64,000 nt of DNA from Atkinsonella hypoxylon (lineage: Eukaryota; Ascomycota; Sordariomycetes; Hypocreales; Clavicipitaceae): assembly GCA_000729835.1 (NCBI GenBank), contig JFHB01000143.1, positions 1-64,000 of the forward strand, read 5' to 3'. Positions 21,912-33,935 of this stretch are shown one piece after another. A model generated the notes under the pieces. The model searched no databases and was not told where the DNA came from. It was given only the letters and a program-made list of their open reading frames with translations. Each line of letters opens with the position of its first letter. Positions within the stretch are counted from its first letter, which is position 1. Position numbers and translations under genes: made by a program.

Positions 21912-22857
21912 TTTGCAAATGAAACAATATAATCGACTCGTGCGTGGGTGAAGTTATTCTGACTAGAATCGAATCGCAGCTCCCACTCAGGAATTAAAGC
22001 CATACTACCAAGAGAGCGTACATGCTTGACTACCAATCATTAATACATCAGCACTGCGCCTTCAAAGTCAGCCTCACGTCCGCCGTAGAATCCGTCCTCT
22101 GGCCAATCCTGATGCCGTTACGCCCCACTTGAAATGCCAAATCGGGGAATTCGTTTTCCGTAACCGGTGATTTCGCCGAAGAAGGGAGGGGTTCTGCTGT
22201 CTGACAACAACGGCATCAAGCCATAACAACAGACTATGCATGCCTGCTTGCAAAAAGCGCCGTGCTAGCACCATGATGACATCATGACTGGCCTGCTTGT
22301 TTTTTTCGTCAATAGCCTGATACAACACAGAATTGCAAGCTGCTCACCTTACAGTGCGGAATTGATTCCACTCTCGCGATTTATACTTCGTAGACGGCTT
22401 CAGTAGCAGATGCATGCTTTCGACAACGCAAGCCCATTCAGGGATTCATGTCCAAAAACTCATTTTGAAAAAGAAACATCGTGTCACGTTCGTACGCACA
22501 GATGCAAATCTTGCTGCCCAATTTGAAAAGTCGCTGTTCCTCCTCATGCCCAGGCACACTAGATGTCTCGTATCTGCTAATTACAGAAAATAATGAGCAC
22601 CACCGCATCTGAACACAACTCTTTTGATCGAACCCTTTTCAACGCCGGAACCCTGCCCAACCTAATAATGCACATTATTGCCCCGAGAAAAGAATGTTAT
22701 ATCAAATGCCGAATTCATGACGTCGCCCCACGGTGACCTTTGCGAATGCAATTCATTCAACTATGCTGCATTTGTGTTATCGCTAAGGCTCCTTCAATGT
22801 CGTTACGCTTATTTCAAATGTTGTTCATATCTGGTCAAAAGGTGCTACCGAGATGGT
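21912..22857. other. Intergenic spacer
   Basis: Contains the 5' region of the Cys-module gene and the 3' flank of the Cdc4-like gene. Short open frames at 22074-22328 and 22678-22905 show no recognisable product. Confidence 0.5.
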
Positions 22858-25800
22858 TCAACCACCTCCATCTTCGATGATTTCTCGCACTTCGTGCTCG
22901 TTTAACAATATACGTTTACCAAGCTCTTCTGGCGGCTGGCCGTCGCGAATGGCGCCAAAATCCAGAATCTGCGTTCTAGCATTAGTAAAACTTGTCCGAG
23001 TTGTCATTATAGACCAACGGAGCAGTCCACGTTTTTCTTTTGTCCTCTGTGTTTTTGGAACTCACCTCTACGTAGGTCAATTGATCTCGCTGAACAGCTG
23101 CCACGCATCTTCTGCCATCAAACTTGACTTGCCATACGCCAGTAAGATCTGTCAATAGATCTTGTACACATTCACCTGTCTTAACATCCCACATTTTGAC
23201 CGTCTTCTCGCTGCCGCTGATGACTTTCTGGCCATCATGTTGAAAACACGTAATAGCCCCTGTGTGAGCCATAAGAGTGTTTCGACATCTGCCATTATCT
23301 GGGTCCCAGACCCGCAGAGTAGAGTCTGCTGCTGCAGACACTAATCGTTCGTCTCGAAGATCCAGGAGGCCGACGAGAAGCGTGTGACCCTCAAGGGTAT
23401 GCAGACATGTCCCTGTGGCGAGATCCCAGATCTTGACGAGCGAATCCATGGAGCCAGATATGCATCGATTGCGTTTGTGGTCAAGGACCACTGAGTAGAC
23501 TTTCTGAGAATGTCCACGGAGCACATGCAGAGCCTCGCCAGTACTGATTCTCCAGACGCGCACCGTGCTGTCATACGAGCCACTGATGAGAATATCACCA
23601 TACGCGGATATGGCGCGGACAGAATGGCTGTGACCTGTCAGAACTCGAATGAAGTACGGGCAATCGGACTCTTGAGCAGGAGGTCCTGTCTGGATATACC
23701 GACGTGAGCCAACCTTAGGAAGTCTCCACACTCGCAGTTGGCTATCACGCGAGCCTGTAATGATCAAAGGCTTTTCGGGCTGTAAGATCACACCATCACC
23801 AGTATCCCTCCTTGTTTCCGTAGGCATGAGAATTTGCAAGCATCGGACGGTGCTAGTGTGACCATAAAACACCTGTTGACAAAGGCCACGCTCAATATCC
23901 CACACTCGAACTGATCTATCAGTCGAGCCTGAGACGAGAATATTACCTTCGTACTGCAATGCCCAAACGCCGCCCTCATGGCCTTCCAGCTTCTTGCGCA
24001 ACTTGCCAGTCTTCGTGTCGTAAATATGGATCAAGGTGTCATCACTGCCAGTTATGATCTTGTCGTCGTCAAACTGCAAGCACGTAATCACATGACGGGG
24101 ATGAGCTGCGAAAGCGACGTGGCCTGGTTTCACCTCACCACTGGTCCAGCTCTTGCGAATCATGTGATGGCGACGATAGATGGACTTGAAGAGGTGAAGT
24201 TGACGAAGACTCGGCATTCCTAGTTGAGGATCCGGAACAGCTGTGGCGGCTGCACTGGCTGCTGACAGAGGGCCTTCAGACTTGTGTTGCTTAACTTCAA
24301 TCTGAGCTTTAGGATCGCGCACACTGGACACCGCGGACTCTTGTGCAGTCCCAGCCCGTCGCTTCGACCGTTCTGATGCAGAATATGTGTTTAGTCCTCG
24401 CTTTCGTTTGGAGCTTCTGGAAGATTTGGGAGTAGTGTCAGTTCGGAAAGCTCGCGTCAACTCAAATTCTGAGGCAGTAAGGCGTCCATGCATGCTCAGA
24501 TCTCTTTCATAACCTGTGGGACCGACTGGATCTTGCCAGCCCCAGCCCTGCACAATGGCTTTGCTTAGTTCTCCTGGAGCCATGGAATAGCCGTCACTGT
24601 CAAGCAGCTCTTTCCAGCCAGTCTCGTTGCGGTCCACAATGCTGCGCCAGTGCTTCGAAACTTGTGCAGCTCTACACAAATCCCTGTAATCGAGATATGC
24701 AAGAATGTGGTACCCAAGCTCCAGCGGAAGTTGTCTAAGAAAGTCGCATTTGAGGGCTGGGTTCACAGCATTGGCAATCACTCGCAGCGTAGGACGTGGA
24801 CAGCGACGCAAGAATTGGTACATCATGAAGGTCTTCATTTCTGTTTTCATGGAATCAAAAGTTCGGAGAAGGCTCTGGGTATCGAAGGCGAAACCGCGGT
24901 GCGATTCAAAGGGGGATCGCTTCAGTTCCCCGTGGTCGCTTTGTGCCCCAGATGAGTGAGCTGGTTGCTTGTCTTTGGATTCTTCTTGATCGTGAATGTC
25001 ATTGGCCCAGGATAGGGCATTATCGCTCGCAGAGATCTGAAAACTTGACGGTGCACCACTGTCAGGCTCGGCAGCATGTAGCTGAGAGGCGGCTAGAGTC
25101 GGGGACAACCTCGGACTAGGTAAGCTGGCATCTTGAGCCGCAACAACGTCAACTGTCAGCCTGTGTTGAAGAGCAGCGCGGAGAGAATTCTGGAGCGAGT
25201 CATCGGCGTCTCCGAATGGTTCAGGATCTGCATCTGTGATGGGAGGTGTGGCGACATTGCTACTGAAGACCGTGTGTGAATCACTTGCTGCAGGGCTTGC
25301 GACGTCAAAAGCGCCCGGCTGTGATTGTGAAGGACCGGGAGAAGGCCGAAGACGGTCTGCTTGCAGAAAACGGTTGCGCTGAGAGTCAAGAAGCTCCGAG
25401 GCATCGGGTGTGGCTAGGAAGCCGGTTCCTCCTCGAGGAAGCCCTTCTTCCATATTGCGACGGCTTATTGACGAAGCGTCTCCAGTGGTAGAATCGTTGA
25501 CTCCAGCAGTGGCAGCAGAGGTAGAGCCGGCTTGCGTGATTGAACGCCTCAGCTTGTCCGATACAGTATGGAGATTGGATCTGGCGAATCTTTGGGATGT
25601 TCTGGGTGTGAAGGCAGGCCCGGGAGGGGTATGGGACGCAAGAGCAGTTGATGAATCCGCAAGGCTGGCCCGACTTTGTCGAGTCTGTCGCGGATAGCCT
25701 TCAGAGGGTGACTGTGGTGGTAGCCGGTTCGATCGATTTTGGACCGGGGTCTCGTGCGTGCCGGGCCCAGGTTTGACAGCAATTGGGGTAAGCGTGCCCA

Positions 25801-26335
25801 TTGTTACAGATTTGCCCTGGATTGATGGATTGTTAACCCAAGTGCTAAAGACGATGAAGACTCAAGAATGGCTGATTCCTGGTCGACTGATGTGCAAAGT
25901 CCTCCAAAATGTGGCCTCCTTCATGTAAGAATATTTGCAACGTACCGGCTTGGCAGCTTCGTGTTTACTGCTTCGGCTTTGAAGGCCGTCTTCTCCATTC
26001 TCATCATCGGAGGGATCCTGTTTCAACCCTTCCTCCTCAGAAATCTCGTAAGAGAACTCCAACAATTCTGGCGGTGTCGGTTTTGAGGCTAAGGGATACT
26101 CCTTGGTGTCGAGAGTCTCAAGCGGGGCCGGATCTTGAAGGAAGACGCGAGGAAACTTTCGAGTCAGGCGAGTGGTGGTGGTAACGGTCTTGGTCTCAAC
26201 GCACTCGCTGACTTGGAGCTGGAATTGTCCGCCGTTATCCTGCGAGCCCTCTGCGATGTTCACGGACACTGTCTGGGCGCTGCGAGGGCGCCGTGACTCT
26301 GATGCATGGCCGGAGGGCATTGGTGACGGTGTCAT
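22858..26335 (-). CDS. cdc4: Cdc4-like F-box/WD40 substrate receptor of an SCF ubiquitin ligase
   Basis: Three exons (26335-25946, 25816-23066, 22968-22858) give 1083 aa, with all junctions in phase 0. Exon 1 carries a conserved leader ('SVNIAEGSQ', 'VETKTVTTTTRLTRKFP', 'KEYPLASKPTPPELLEFSY'). The second exon holds a disordered Ser/Pro region, then the F-box ('LRQLPLELGYHILAYLDYRDL'-type, about residue 490). WD40 blades follow, for example 'HVITCLQFDDDKIITGSDD' and 'SGSYDSTVRVWRISTGEAL'. The short last exon adds 'ILDFGAIRDGQPPEELGKR', a tail I recall from fungal Cdc4 homologues. The protein should recruit phosphorylated proteins to Skp1-cullin for ubiquitination in the nucleus. Without the first and last exons the protein would seem to start at 25801 and end at 22982. 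The gene name rests on recalled similarity. Confidence 0.87.
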
Positions 26336-28249
26336 GGCCGGTCGATCTGCGAGGATGTGACGCCGGTGCCGGCAGACAGGGCAGGGCAGGGCAGGAGGAG
26401 CGGATTCAGTGGCGGGCAGTTGAGCCCAAGCAATCTTGGTGACCCGAGAATGAGGCCTTTTATGTACAAAAGGAAGGAGGTCGGCCCCCGGGTTGTGTTA
26501 TGTACAGGTTGTAGGCTTCGAACGTTGCAAGCCTTGGTGGTGCGGCTGTGACAGACGAGAGAACGAGCGCGTGAACCTCGCGCTGAATGGATGAATGGAG
26601 AGAAGGCGGCAAAGGACAAACGGGCCAATCGTCCCGGCAAAAGGAGACGCCGAAAAGTGGACCACGGGAGGGCAGATGCGGGCAGGTGCGAGCAAGCCGT
26701 GGTTGGGGTGAGGGCAATGAGGGCGATGAGGGCGAGGACGAGGGTGGAAGCGAGGGCAAGAGGCCACTAGGTAGGTACTAGGTAGTTTGCTGGGTTAATT
26801 CTTGCAGTTCTGGCAGTCTGGAACCCCAAAGCAAAAAGGTAAATCTTGTATTAGGTCTCAAGCTGGTTGGTATCAATGATTATCCTCGCAAACCCGAAGA
26901 GGGATCGATTCGCGTTGCATCTGATGTTCACTGGTGTTACGACCGGCTGCGAGGAACTCAGACACATCTTCCCGACTGAAAGCCGTCGAAGAAGTGGCAC
27001 TGTCCTGGTGCTGAAGAAACGTCCTGTATTGAGTACCTGATATGCAGATAATTCCTCGTCCTTTGTCCGAGCCTGACAGACACGTCCATGTCTCCAACAC
27101 AACAAAACGCAACGCAACGCGCCAAGCAGGAAACTTGTCAAGCCATCGTTCAAGCGGACTGTGGCTGCATCCCCCGTTTTGTCGGTGTCTCCACATGGCA
27201 CGATTCCCCCCCCGGCCGAGTTTGCAAGCACTTGACACACTTGACACTAGAGACAGCCAAAACGGGCGCGCAAAGCCAAAACGCCCTGTCCCTGTCCCCT
27301 GTCCCTGCTCTGCTCTGCTCTGCTCATGGATGATGTGATGCTTTGCTGAATCTCGTGTGCTTGGGCTTGCTTGTTGTGTCGGCTGTTTGTTGCGAGAAGC
27401 AGCTGATCTGATGTAGGTGCATGTGGTGAAAAGCACCAGACTGCACATCACGGAGTACTGCGTACTCTTGTGTTCCGTTACTTCCTATAGATCATCCTGA
27501 TAACTGGACCTGCGTCACCATCCGGTTCCGCTGATACCTAACTATACATCTTGCGAGTTTGCAAGGTAAGCACCTAGGTGCGGAGTCAAAGTGACCCACG
27601 CGACACAGCCTCTGCTTCAGCATAATGTCTGTCGAAATGAGCGTGGTTTTATAGTGATCAGGCTTAGTAGAGCAAACTGCTTGGTTCTGGGAAGCTGTTT
27701 AGAAATAAGAGCAGCATCCTTCCAGGCTGTCGTCACGTTTGGTAGCAAGGCTGGACTAACCAGCGAAGTCTGGAGTTGATCATTCTTGCGAAGCCCGCAT
27801 CACCAGCGCCTCCATGATTTCAGGCATTCCCCGCACCGCGGACCTTATGGATTTGGTCGACGAGAGCTGGATATAATAACCCCCGTTCTCATTCCGGGCA
27901 GCGACTGCCTATTTGACGTACCTGGTTCTCAATCCCCTCCTCCCTCTGACTCTTATCTCGGGAGGGGCTTTGGCCAGTTCGCTTGAGGATCCTGTTAATA
28001 TGCAAAGAGGAATCAAACTCAAAAAGGGAGATGTGGGCTCTCCTCTATTCATGGCACTGATCGACGTCACGATTACCGCATTGGTCACTACGACATTTTT
28101 AGTCTCAGACTTTCCCACCTAGATCCATGTGTAGGGTTCAAGTCACTGCTGCTGGACCAATGTGAAAACGGATATCAGTTACGAGATCAAAAACCCTGTT
28201 GGCAACAGGAATATCACAGCAGTACATGTATCAATCACCCGCTAGATTC
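26336..28249. promoter_or_regulatory. Upstream region of the Cdc4-like gene and intergenic spacer
   Basis: About 1.9 kb with no supported gene. It is rich in simple repeats: GGGCA units near 26380-26397, a GAGGGCGATGAGGGC-like purine tract at 26705-26760, a TAGGTAGGTACTAGGTAG block at 26768-26786, and CCTGTCC/TCTGC units at 27283-27326. GGAGTACTGCGTAC lies near 27453. Two small open frames at 27786-28122 are unsupported. Confidence 0.5.
27283..27326 (+). repeat. Simple repeat (CCTGTCC)n then (TCTGC)n
   Basis: Imperfect CCTGTCCCTGTCCCCTGTCC units run into CTGCTCTGCTCTGCTCTGC. Length polymorphism is likely. Confidence 0.8.
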
Positions 28250-30444
28250 TTATGCAATATACACGGGCATGCGGCTTCCCAACAATTCACTCATACTGAG
28301 CTGAACATCCGTCTTGTTGAAGTCATGCAGCAGTAGCCAGCAAATCATTCGAAATACCAGAATACACCAGACATCATCGTGAGACACGGGCTCGTCTGCC
28401 AGTGCCATGCTTGCACTCATGCTATTATTCCCTTCAGCACCACCTGGGCCAGAATATTTTGATTCTACTAGAGGCAGATCAGTCGGGGGACTCGAAACCG
28501 ATGCCCTGCCTAACTCGGCCCTGCTTGGATGAGTTGCCCCGTTCGGCTCCTCTTGTCCATATTCAGATTGGATCGCAGCACTAGAATGCGTAGCAACACT
28601 GGCCCGTCGACGAAAGGCGTAATTCCGCGGAGCCCCAGCAAAGCTTGTCCTTCGTTCTGTAATATGTGACGCTGACTGCACGACGTGTGTGCGTATAACT
28701 TCAAAGTAAACCTCCATCAACCTGTGTTGCTTCTCGTCGGGGCCACAAGCGTCAACATCCTCGAACCGAGGGCTCAGATTCCGTTCAACAGAATGTGACG
28801 CTCGTGGTGGCATGCCAAAGACCTCGGGGACATGGAGAGACTGTAAGTCTGAGAGGCGGTCATCTCTTTCGTTGAGGAGCCTGAGGACTTCTTGGATGTG
28901 AGACCTCAGCACATCTTGGACAATCTCCCGCCGCAGAGTTTGTCTAGAAGCCTGGCGTTGCGCTGCCCCTGCCCCTGCCCCTGCCTGTTCCTGTTGTCTG
29001 TCCTTATCAGCTTCGCTGTGACTTTTTGCGGTCAAAATTTCATCACAGTCATTCAAGGCGTCGTGTAAAGCCTTCAAATATGGCAGTCTATCTGATACGC
29101 TGTCCTGGCTTTGATGATCCAATATGCGATTAATATGGGTATTTATCATCGCATATATAGTCGTATTCCTAGTAACCTCGGGCAACTCAATTTCCGACAA
29201 CACCTTGTAGGACTCCATCATTTTGGTGAGTGAAAATGAGCGCTTGTCCCAACGATCGGAAGTAGGATTGGGGATGTAAGTGAAAATGCTGTTTCGTATG
29301 TGGATTGTGCGGGCCACCATGCTCACGATCTCGAATGATACTGCAATAGGGATGTCAGCATACGAAAGCGGTTCCTCATTGAATCTGGGAAACGCTTACG
29401 TGGGAATATGTGAGATACCCTACTACTTTCTTCCAAGAAGTACTGGACAGCATTCATTGCACATCCCATGGCCGCCAAGGTCTCAGCAATTTCCTTTCTA
29501 CTTGCCATCTGAAGCGTTCCCAGATTATGAAGGTCGCTATTGGGTGAATCCAAGCGACTATGGTCCCGCGTAGCTCGATAGATGGTGGGCACGTAACCAA
29601 AACACAGCTCCTTGATTTCATCAGCCGGTATGACACGATTTGATTCGAAAACGCATTTCCCATATACTTGGAAAGAGAACATGAGGCCCAGTTCACTCAG
29701 CCTCTCGCCTAATACCACGAATCCGTTGCCCTCTGCACGATAGCGATCTTTCTTGCGGTCAAACTCTTTCCAATACACGCCAAGAGCAGCCATAATCTCG
29801 ATCAGATGGCACATGGTCGTTGTACCATACGGCTTAGTCACGGCCCTTGGCATCGTGTCCCAGCTCCTACGCTTCCGCTGCAGGGCAATCACGAATGTGT
29901 GATCCTCCTCCAGCGTTGGCGGATGTGAGGGCAGACCATATTCTTTCACGTTCTGGCCAGGTGGACCGAGAGCCATGTACTGCCTCTCCTGCCATGACTG
30001 GGACATGGCTTCCATTTTTTGAACAGCGAGAAGCAGCACAAGCCACGAGGCACGCTCGTTATCTGCAGTTTGTATTCTTTCTTTGGGCGACATTTTCTCG
30101 TATTCCTTGCGCGAGTCGACTTCCAAATTGGTCCCCGTCTCTTCCAAGCTCTTCTGGGTTCCTTTGAGGAAAAATATCTTGGCATCGGGAACAGGCCCTC
30201 GGTCATTAGTCGGTGGGGAGACAAAGATGACTGGTGCGTCGAATTGTACTTCGTACCGAAGCTCTTCCCAGGAGAATGTGCGGGATTTAGATTTTGCCCA
30301 TTCTCCCATGACTTTCTGGTTGCATTGAGAGTAACCATGAGCTGATGCAAAGTACTGTTGGAGAACTTGCATGAAAGTTGCTGTGAGAGCTACTACTGAG
30401 ACGAGAAGGGCCACAAGGGCCACAATGAGCTCATCGTCAGCCAT
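28250..30444 (-). CDS. Modin-like fungal membrane-anchored protein
   Basis: Two exons (30444-29400 and 29340-28250) give 711 aa. The intron is GT-AG with a phase 1 junction ('HIFP' to 'LSFEIVSM'). A hydrophobic N-terminal segment (LIVALVALLVSVVALTATF, residues 5-23) is followed by 'CNQKVMGEWAKSKSRTFSWE'. The conserved core has 'QRKRRSWDTMPRAVTKPYGT' and 'YRAEGNGFVVLG', and the C-terminus is 'LGSRMPVYIA'. The overall pattern matches proteins labelled modin in Sordariomycete annotations, a lineage-specific family of unknown biochemistry. A GCCCCT repeat at 28965-28985 encodes an Ala/Gly run. Family label is from memory; gene structure is firm. Confidence 0.75.
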
Positions 30445-32218
30445 TTCGTCAGAGGAGCTTGGCGTTTGCGCCCCAGATTACGACAGGATGGCTGAAGAGT
30501 CTTTGCAGCTTAGCAGGGGGCGACTGAGGCTGCTATAGACTATATCTCTCCTTTGACTAGAGGGTATCGCAGAGAAAATCCCGGAAGTCTGAGGGTGGAA
30601 GTGCCGGACCAAACGAGGACTGTCTTCACAATAGCATGCTGCATATACTGATCCGAGTATGTGAAATGGTTCGGGGCATGCATTCTACCCAAGCATTTAG
30701 GTTGCCCTGCAAATGCTTGGCGAAGTCGGAACGAAGTGAATTCTGAATACTCACGAGCCTCACCTGGATCCCCCAAAACCTCATTTTCTCCGTCGGTAAA
30801 GATTAATTGCCAGTATGAGGGAGATTTTGTCTGATTCAGCCGCAGCAAGTCCCACATCGCTAACCATCCCCTAACCACGCTTGGTCCCATGCTCCCCGTA
30901 AGGAGTCTGGTATTGTCCAGCTGCTTCCCCTCAGCCTCTGATTGCAGATCTCACAGGAAGGCTGTGTAAGGAACCATTCCCCATTAAGACAAGCATAACT
31001 AACTAATGCGCAGAGATTGGTCGAGGTCATGGCCGCAAATCCAATTCACCCGCTGAATAATCAGACTCAGATTGTCTCCACCAGTGCAATGCTGAACAAC
31101 TTATCACCCTTGGACATCAAGACAACTACGTCCTGCTTTCATAAGCCGGAGATGCAGACTCGGACATTGCCCAACAACTCCCAACTTGCTAGGAGCTTAA
31201 GCCAAAATGGAACAGTGGCAAGCATTTTGAACAAAGGCTGCGAGGGAGTTTGCGGCCGATTGACAAAGGGCCTAATTGTTAGGCCTGATGAACGTGGATA
31301 TTGATGGATGCAGTTGCGATGGATTGTGGAAAGGTCTTAGTATGGTGCAAACTCAAAGTATCTTGTCCAATACATGTCGTGAGGCACGTACTGAATGAAT
31401 ATCATTACTGCATCTTAGCTGTTGAGTCCGCAATGTTCACAACACATTGAGAATGCTATTCTTACACGCACTGCAGGCTACTCAGCTTCGCGACTCGTTG
31501 AAATAGATGGCTCCGTAAAATCCCTGGAGGTATCCCGCTCGTACTGATGCGCCATGCTCTAGGCTACATCAGAAGCGACGTATATGAACGCCCTTTGTAT
31601 CAACCAAGATGTCCATGAAAAGGCGCGCCGGTGTTCAATGGCCATACGAAGTCACGGAGGCATCACGAGGTGGACCTTCATGACCATCAACGGTCGATAG
31701 GCAAGGTAGCCGCAAGCCAGTTCGTAATCATCGCATCAGTCGAAGCTCTGGCTTGAGAATATGGCCAATGCGTTCCTTTCATCAGTCACGGACATTCTCT
31801 GTTCAACAAAGAACTTTGCCAATAAACAAGGCTCAATTGGTTCCATGAATTCTGCATTGTTCAGGAAGCTGCCCTGCCTCGGAAGCTATGTTCAGCTAGG
31901 CCGCTACAAGTGCCCGCAGATGTTCTTCACCCGTCATACTCCGATGGAATATAATATCACGGCGTTTCAAGATGTTTACGTCTTTTTCAAAGGACTGCTC
32001 ATGACATTGTGGGCATGTCATGGCCGAACTGCGGGTTGGAGCTCAAGCCGGATGTAGCGCAAGCACTTTCGACGGCGTTGATCAGGGCTGGTCCCCTAGG
32101 ATTCTTCGCTCCTGTTCCCATCCGCAATTTGCAGAAAAGTGTGTTCCCGAATACCTTGACAATTGAACGAAGCTGATAAACACTACAGATTACAAAGTTG
32201 GCACAAAGTGCACAAGCA
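30445..32218. other. Intergenic, with a HET-domain relic
   Basis: No intact gene. A minus-strand frame at 30540-30890 (116 aa) is unsupported. The HET fragment at 31530-31680 is listed separately. The rest shows no recognisable structure. Confidence 0.45.
31530..31680 (+). pseudogene. Relic of a heterokaryon-incompatibility (HET) domain
   Basis: Plus-strand 31582-31644 reads 'YMNALCINQDVHEKARR', close to the HET-domain hallmark W-x-DALCINQ-x-D-x-x-EK. The preceding 40 bases in another frame read 'LMRHALGYIRSDVY', the type of helix that normally comes just before it. The two halves are therefore separated by a frameshift. A stop follows near 31697 and no ATG-led frame is present. HET domains trigger non-self cell death in filamentous ascomycetes; this is only a fragment. 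Confidence 0.55.
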
Positions 32219-33935
32219 TTACACCGCCACCTTCTCGCTCCCATCCATCGCCGCCTGTTCCACAAGCGCGCCTTCATCCCAAACAGCCTCTATGAACCAC
32301 AGATTCCCACTCGACTTCCACGCCCCCTGCCAGACAAACCGCACGTCAGCCATCTCCAGCAGGGCCTTCCAGTCGTCCACTTCCCTCTCCCGCCCATTGC
32401 ACACCGTCTTCATCAGCACATCCAGCAGCCTGAAAGTGCGTTCCTCCATCAGCGAGACGGCTCCCGGCGCAGGCAGCACCACGTCGTTGATGATGATGCG
32501 GGCGCCCTGCCGTAGCGCAGGAACGAGGTTCCTCAGGATCCGCATAGCCACTTTGTCCGGGAAGGCGTGTAAGATGTGGCGGAAGAAATAAGCCCCTGCC
32601 ACAGTCGTCTGCTCGTGGAAGAAGTCATGCGTCGTCAGCTTGACGCGGTTTGCCAAGTGGGATGGTACTTCGGCGACCGTCTTTTCAGATCGCATGCCTG
32701 GCAGGTCCTGGACTTCGAAGGACAGCGAGGGGAACTCTTCTGCGATCGCCATCGATACGTAGCCTTCATTGCCGCCCATCTGTCAAAGCGGATTTTGCGT
32801 CAATAATTTGCTTGTCTGCTCTCTCTCTCTCTTTCTTCTTTTTTTTTTGGGTTTTTTTTTTTGTTCTTTCTTTCTTTCTTTCTTACTTTCTTTCTTTCTT
32901 CTTCCATAGTCGATTGTGCTTTCAACAAATGGCAAATAGTGCACTTACATCAACGACTGTGGCGTTTCCTAATTTCTCCCATGGGTAGCTTTGAACTGTG
33001 TGCAATACATGAAACCCTTCTCGAGAGCCGTGCGCTTTCATGGCAAGGTCGTATCTCTTCGCTCGCGTTTCGTCGCTCTGGGTATGATCAAAGAAAGTAT
33101 GCTTGTGGCTGTACGAAATATTCACGGCCTAGGCAGGGAAGCACAAAGAGGAAGAGAAGGGGGAAAACCCGTTAGTGCCTTTCAATGATTCTTTTTTGTT
33201 CCAGATTTTTGTCAGCAGTCGCCATACGCCACCTTCTCTCACTTACAGTTTCGGTAAGGTCTTGAGAGCCCGGCCACTTCTGCATCGCCGTCACGGTGTT
33301 CCCGACCGGGAGAAACAGGTCGACGGTGTATAGTCCAACCCAGTTGGCAAGAGCTTCGTCTTCCAACATGACGAGCGATGCGCGATTGTGCGCGACATGG
33401 CCGAGCTCGGGCTCGCAGAACAAGTTGTTAGCCACGGCGAGTCGGAGGACCCTCCTGAGCTCCGAGGCGGGTATCTTATATCCCGATACTCGGTGGACTT
33501 GTTTCGTGAGTTCCTCATATGAGATAGACCCGGTTTGGGGAACCGCCTCGGCTATCTTGAAGGCGTATATGGCGTGTAGTGGGACATAATTGACAACCTG
33601 TACCTGACAGTCAGCTTCGAGTGATTCACATGGTAGTTGGCTGTTGTAATCCTCACGTCTAAGGCCATGACCTTCAGAGCCTCTCGGGGACCCAGCACTA
33701 AGTCGCGAAGTTCCTTGGTCAACGACAAAACTTGCTGGCGGGCCTTAAGCGTCTCGGCATCAGATCCCGTTAACGGAAAGTCGGCGAGCCCATCTGCCTC
33801 GTAGGAAGGAGCACTCAGCCCTTGTGCATGCAGCTTTTCGGTGAGGATTTTGGTGTTTTTGCCAATCTGTGTTGATATAGCCGTCAGCCGGTCGGTAGAT
33901 GGCGTCGACGCTGACTTGGCCAATAAGTTTCCCAT
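32219..33935 (-). CDS. SAM-dependent O-methyltransferase (plant COMT/fungal secondary-metabolite type)
   Basis: Four exons (33935-33657, 33603-33247, 33128-32949, 32779-32219) give 458 aa, and all splice junctions are in phase 0. The N-terminal half has the winged-helix dimerisation fold seen in this family ('VPLHAIYAFKIAEAVPQ', 'ASELRRVLRLAVANNLFCE'). The catalytic half has the SAM motif 'VVDMGGNEGYVSMAIAEEFP', 'EVQDLPGM', the catalytic-His motif 'FFRHILHAFPD', and 'IINDVVLPAPG'. It should methylate a hydroxyl of a phenolic or polyketide product, but no polyketide synthase or NRPS is in the window. The third intron (169 bp) contains a polypyrimidine microsatellite. The upstream ATG with 'MGNLLAKSAS' (possible N-myristoylation-like start) is the best start. 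Confidence 0.85.
32818..32905 (+). repeat. (CT)n/(TTTC)n microsatellite within an O-methyltransferase intron
   Basis: The plus strand has CTCTCTCTCT, two T-runs, then about ten TTTC units. On the coding strand this is an uninterrupted purine (GA/GAAA) tract between donor 32948 and acceptor 32780. It sits where a pyrimidine tract before the 3' splice site would normally be expected. Confidence 0.9.

Noticed and set aside
26587..26781. Frame encoding a Gly/Glu-rich peptide upstream of the Cdc4-like gene
   Set aside because: It follows a GAGGGC purine repeat and reads as low-complexity in all frames, so it is not evidence of a gene.
30540..30890. Minus-strand frame of 116 aa ahead of the modin-like gene
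   Set aside because: It shares nothing recognisable, has no splice link to the modin-like gene, and its composition is not clearly coding.
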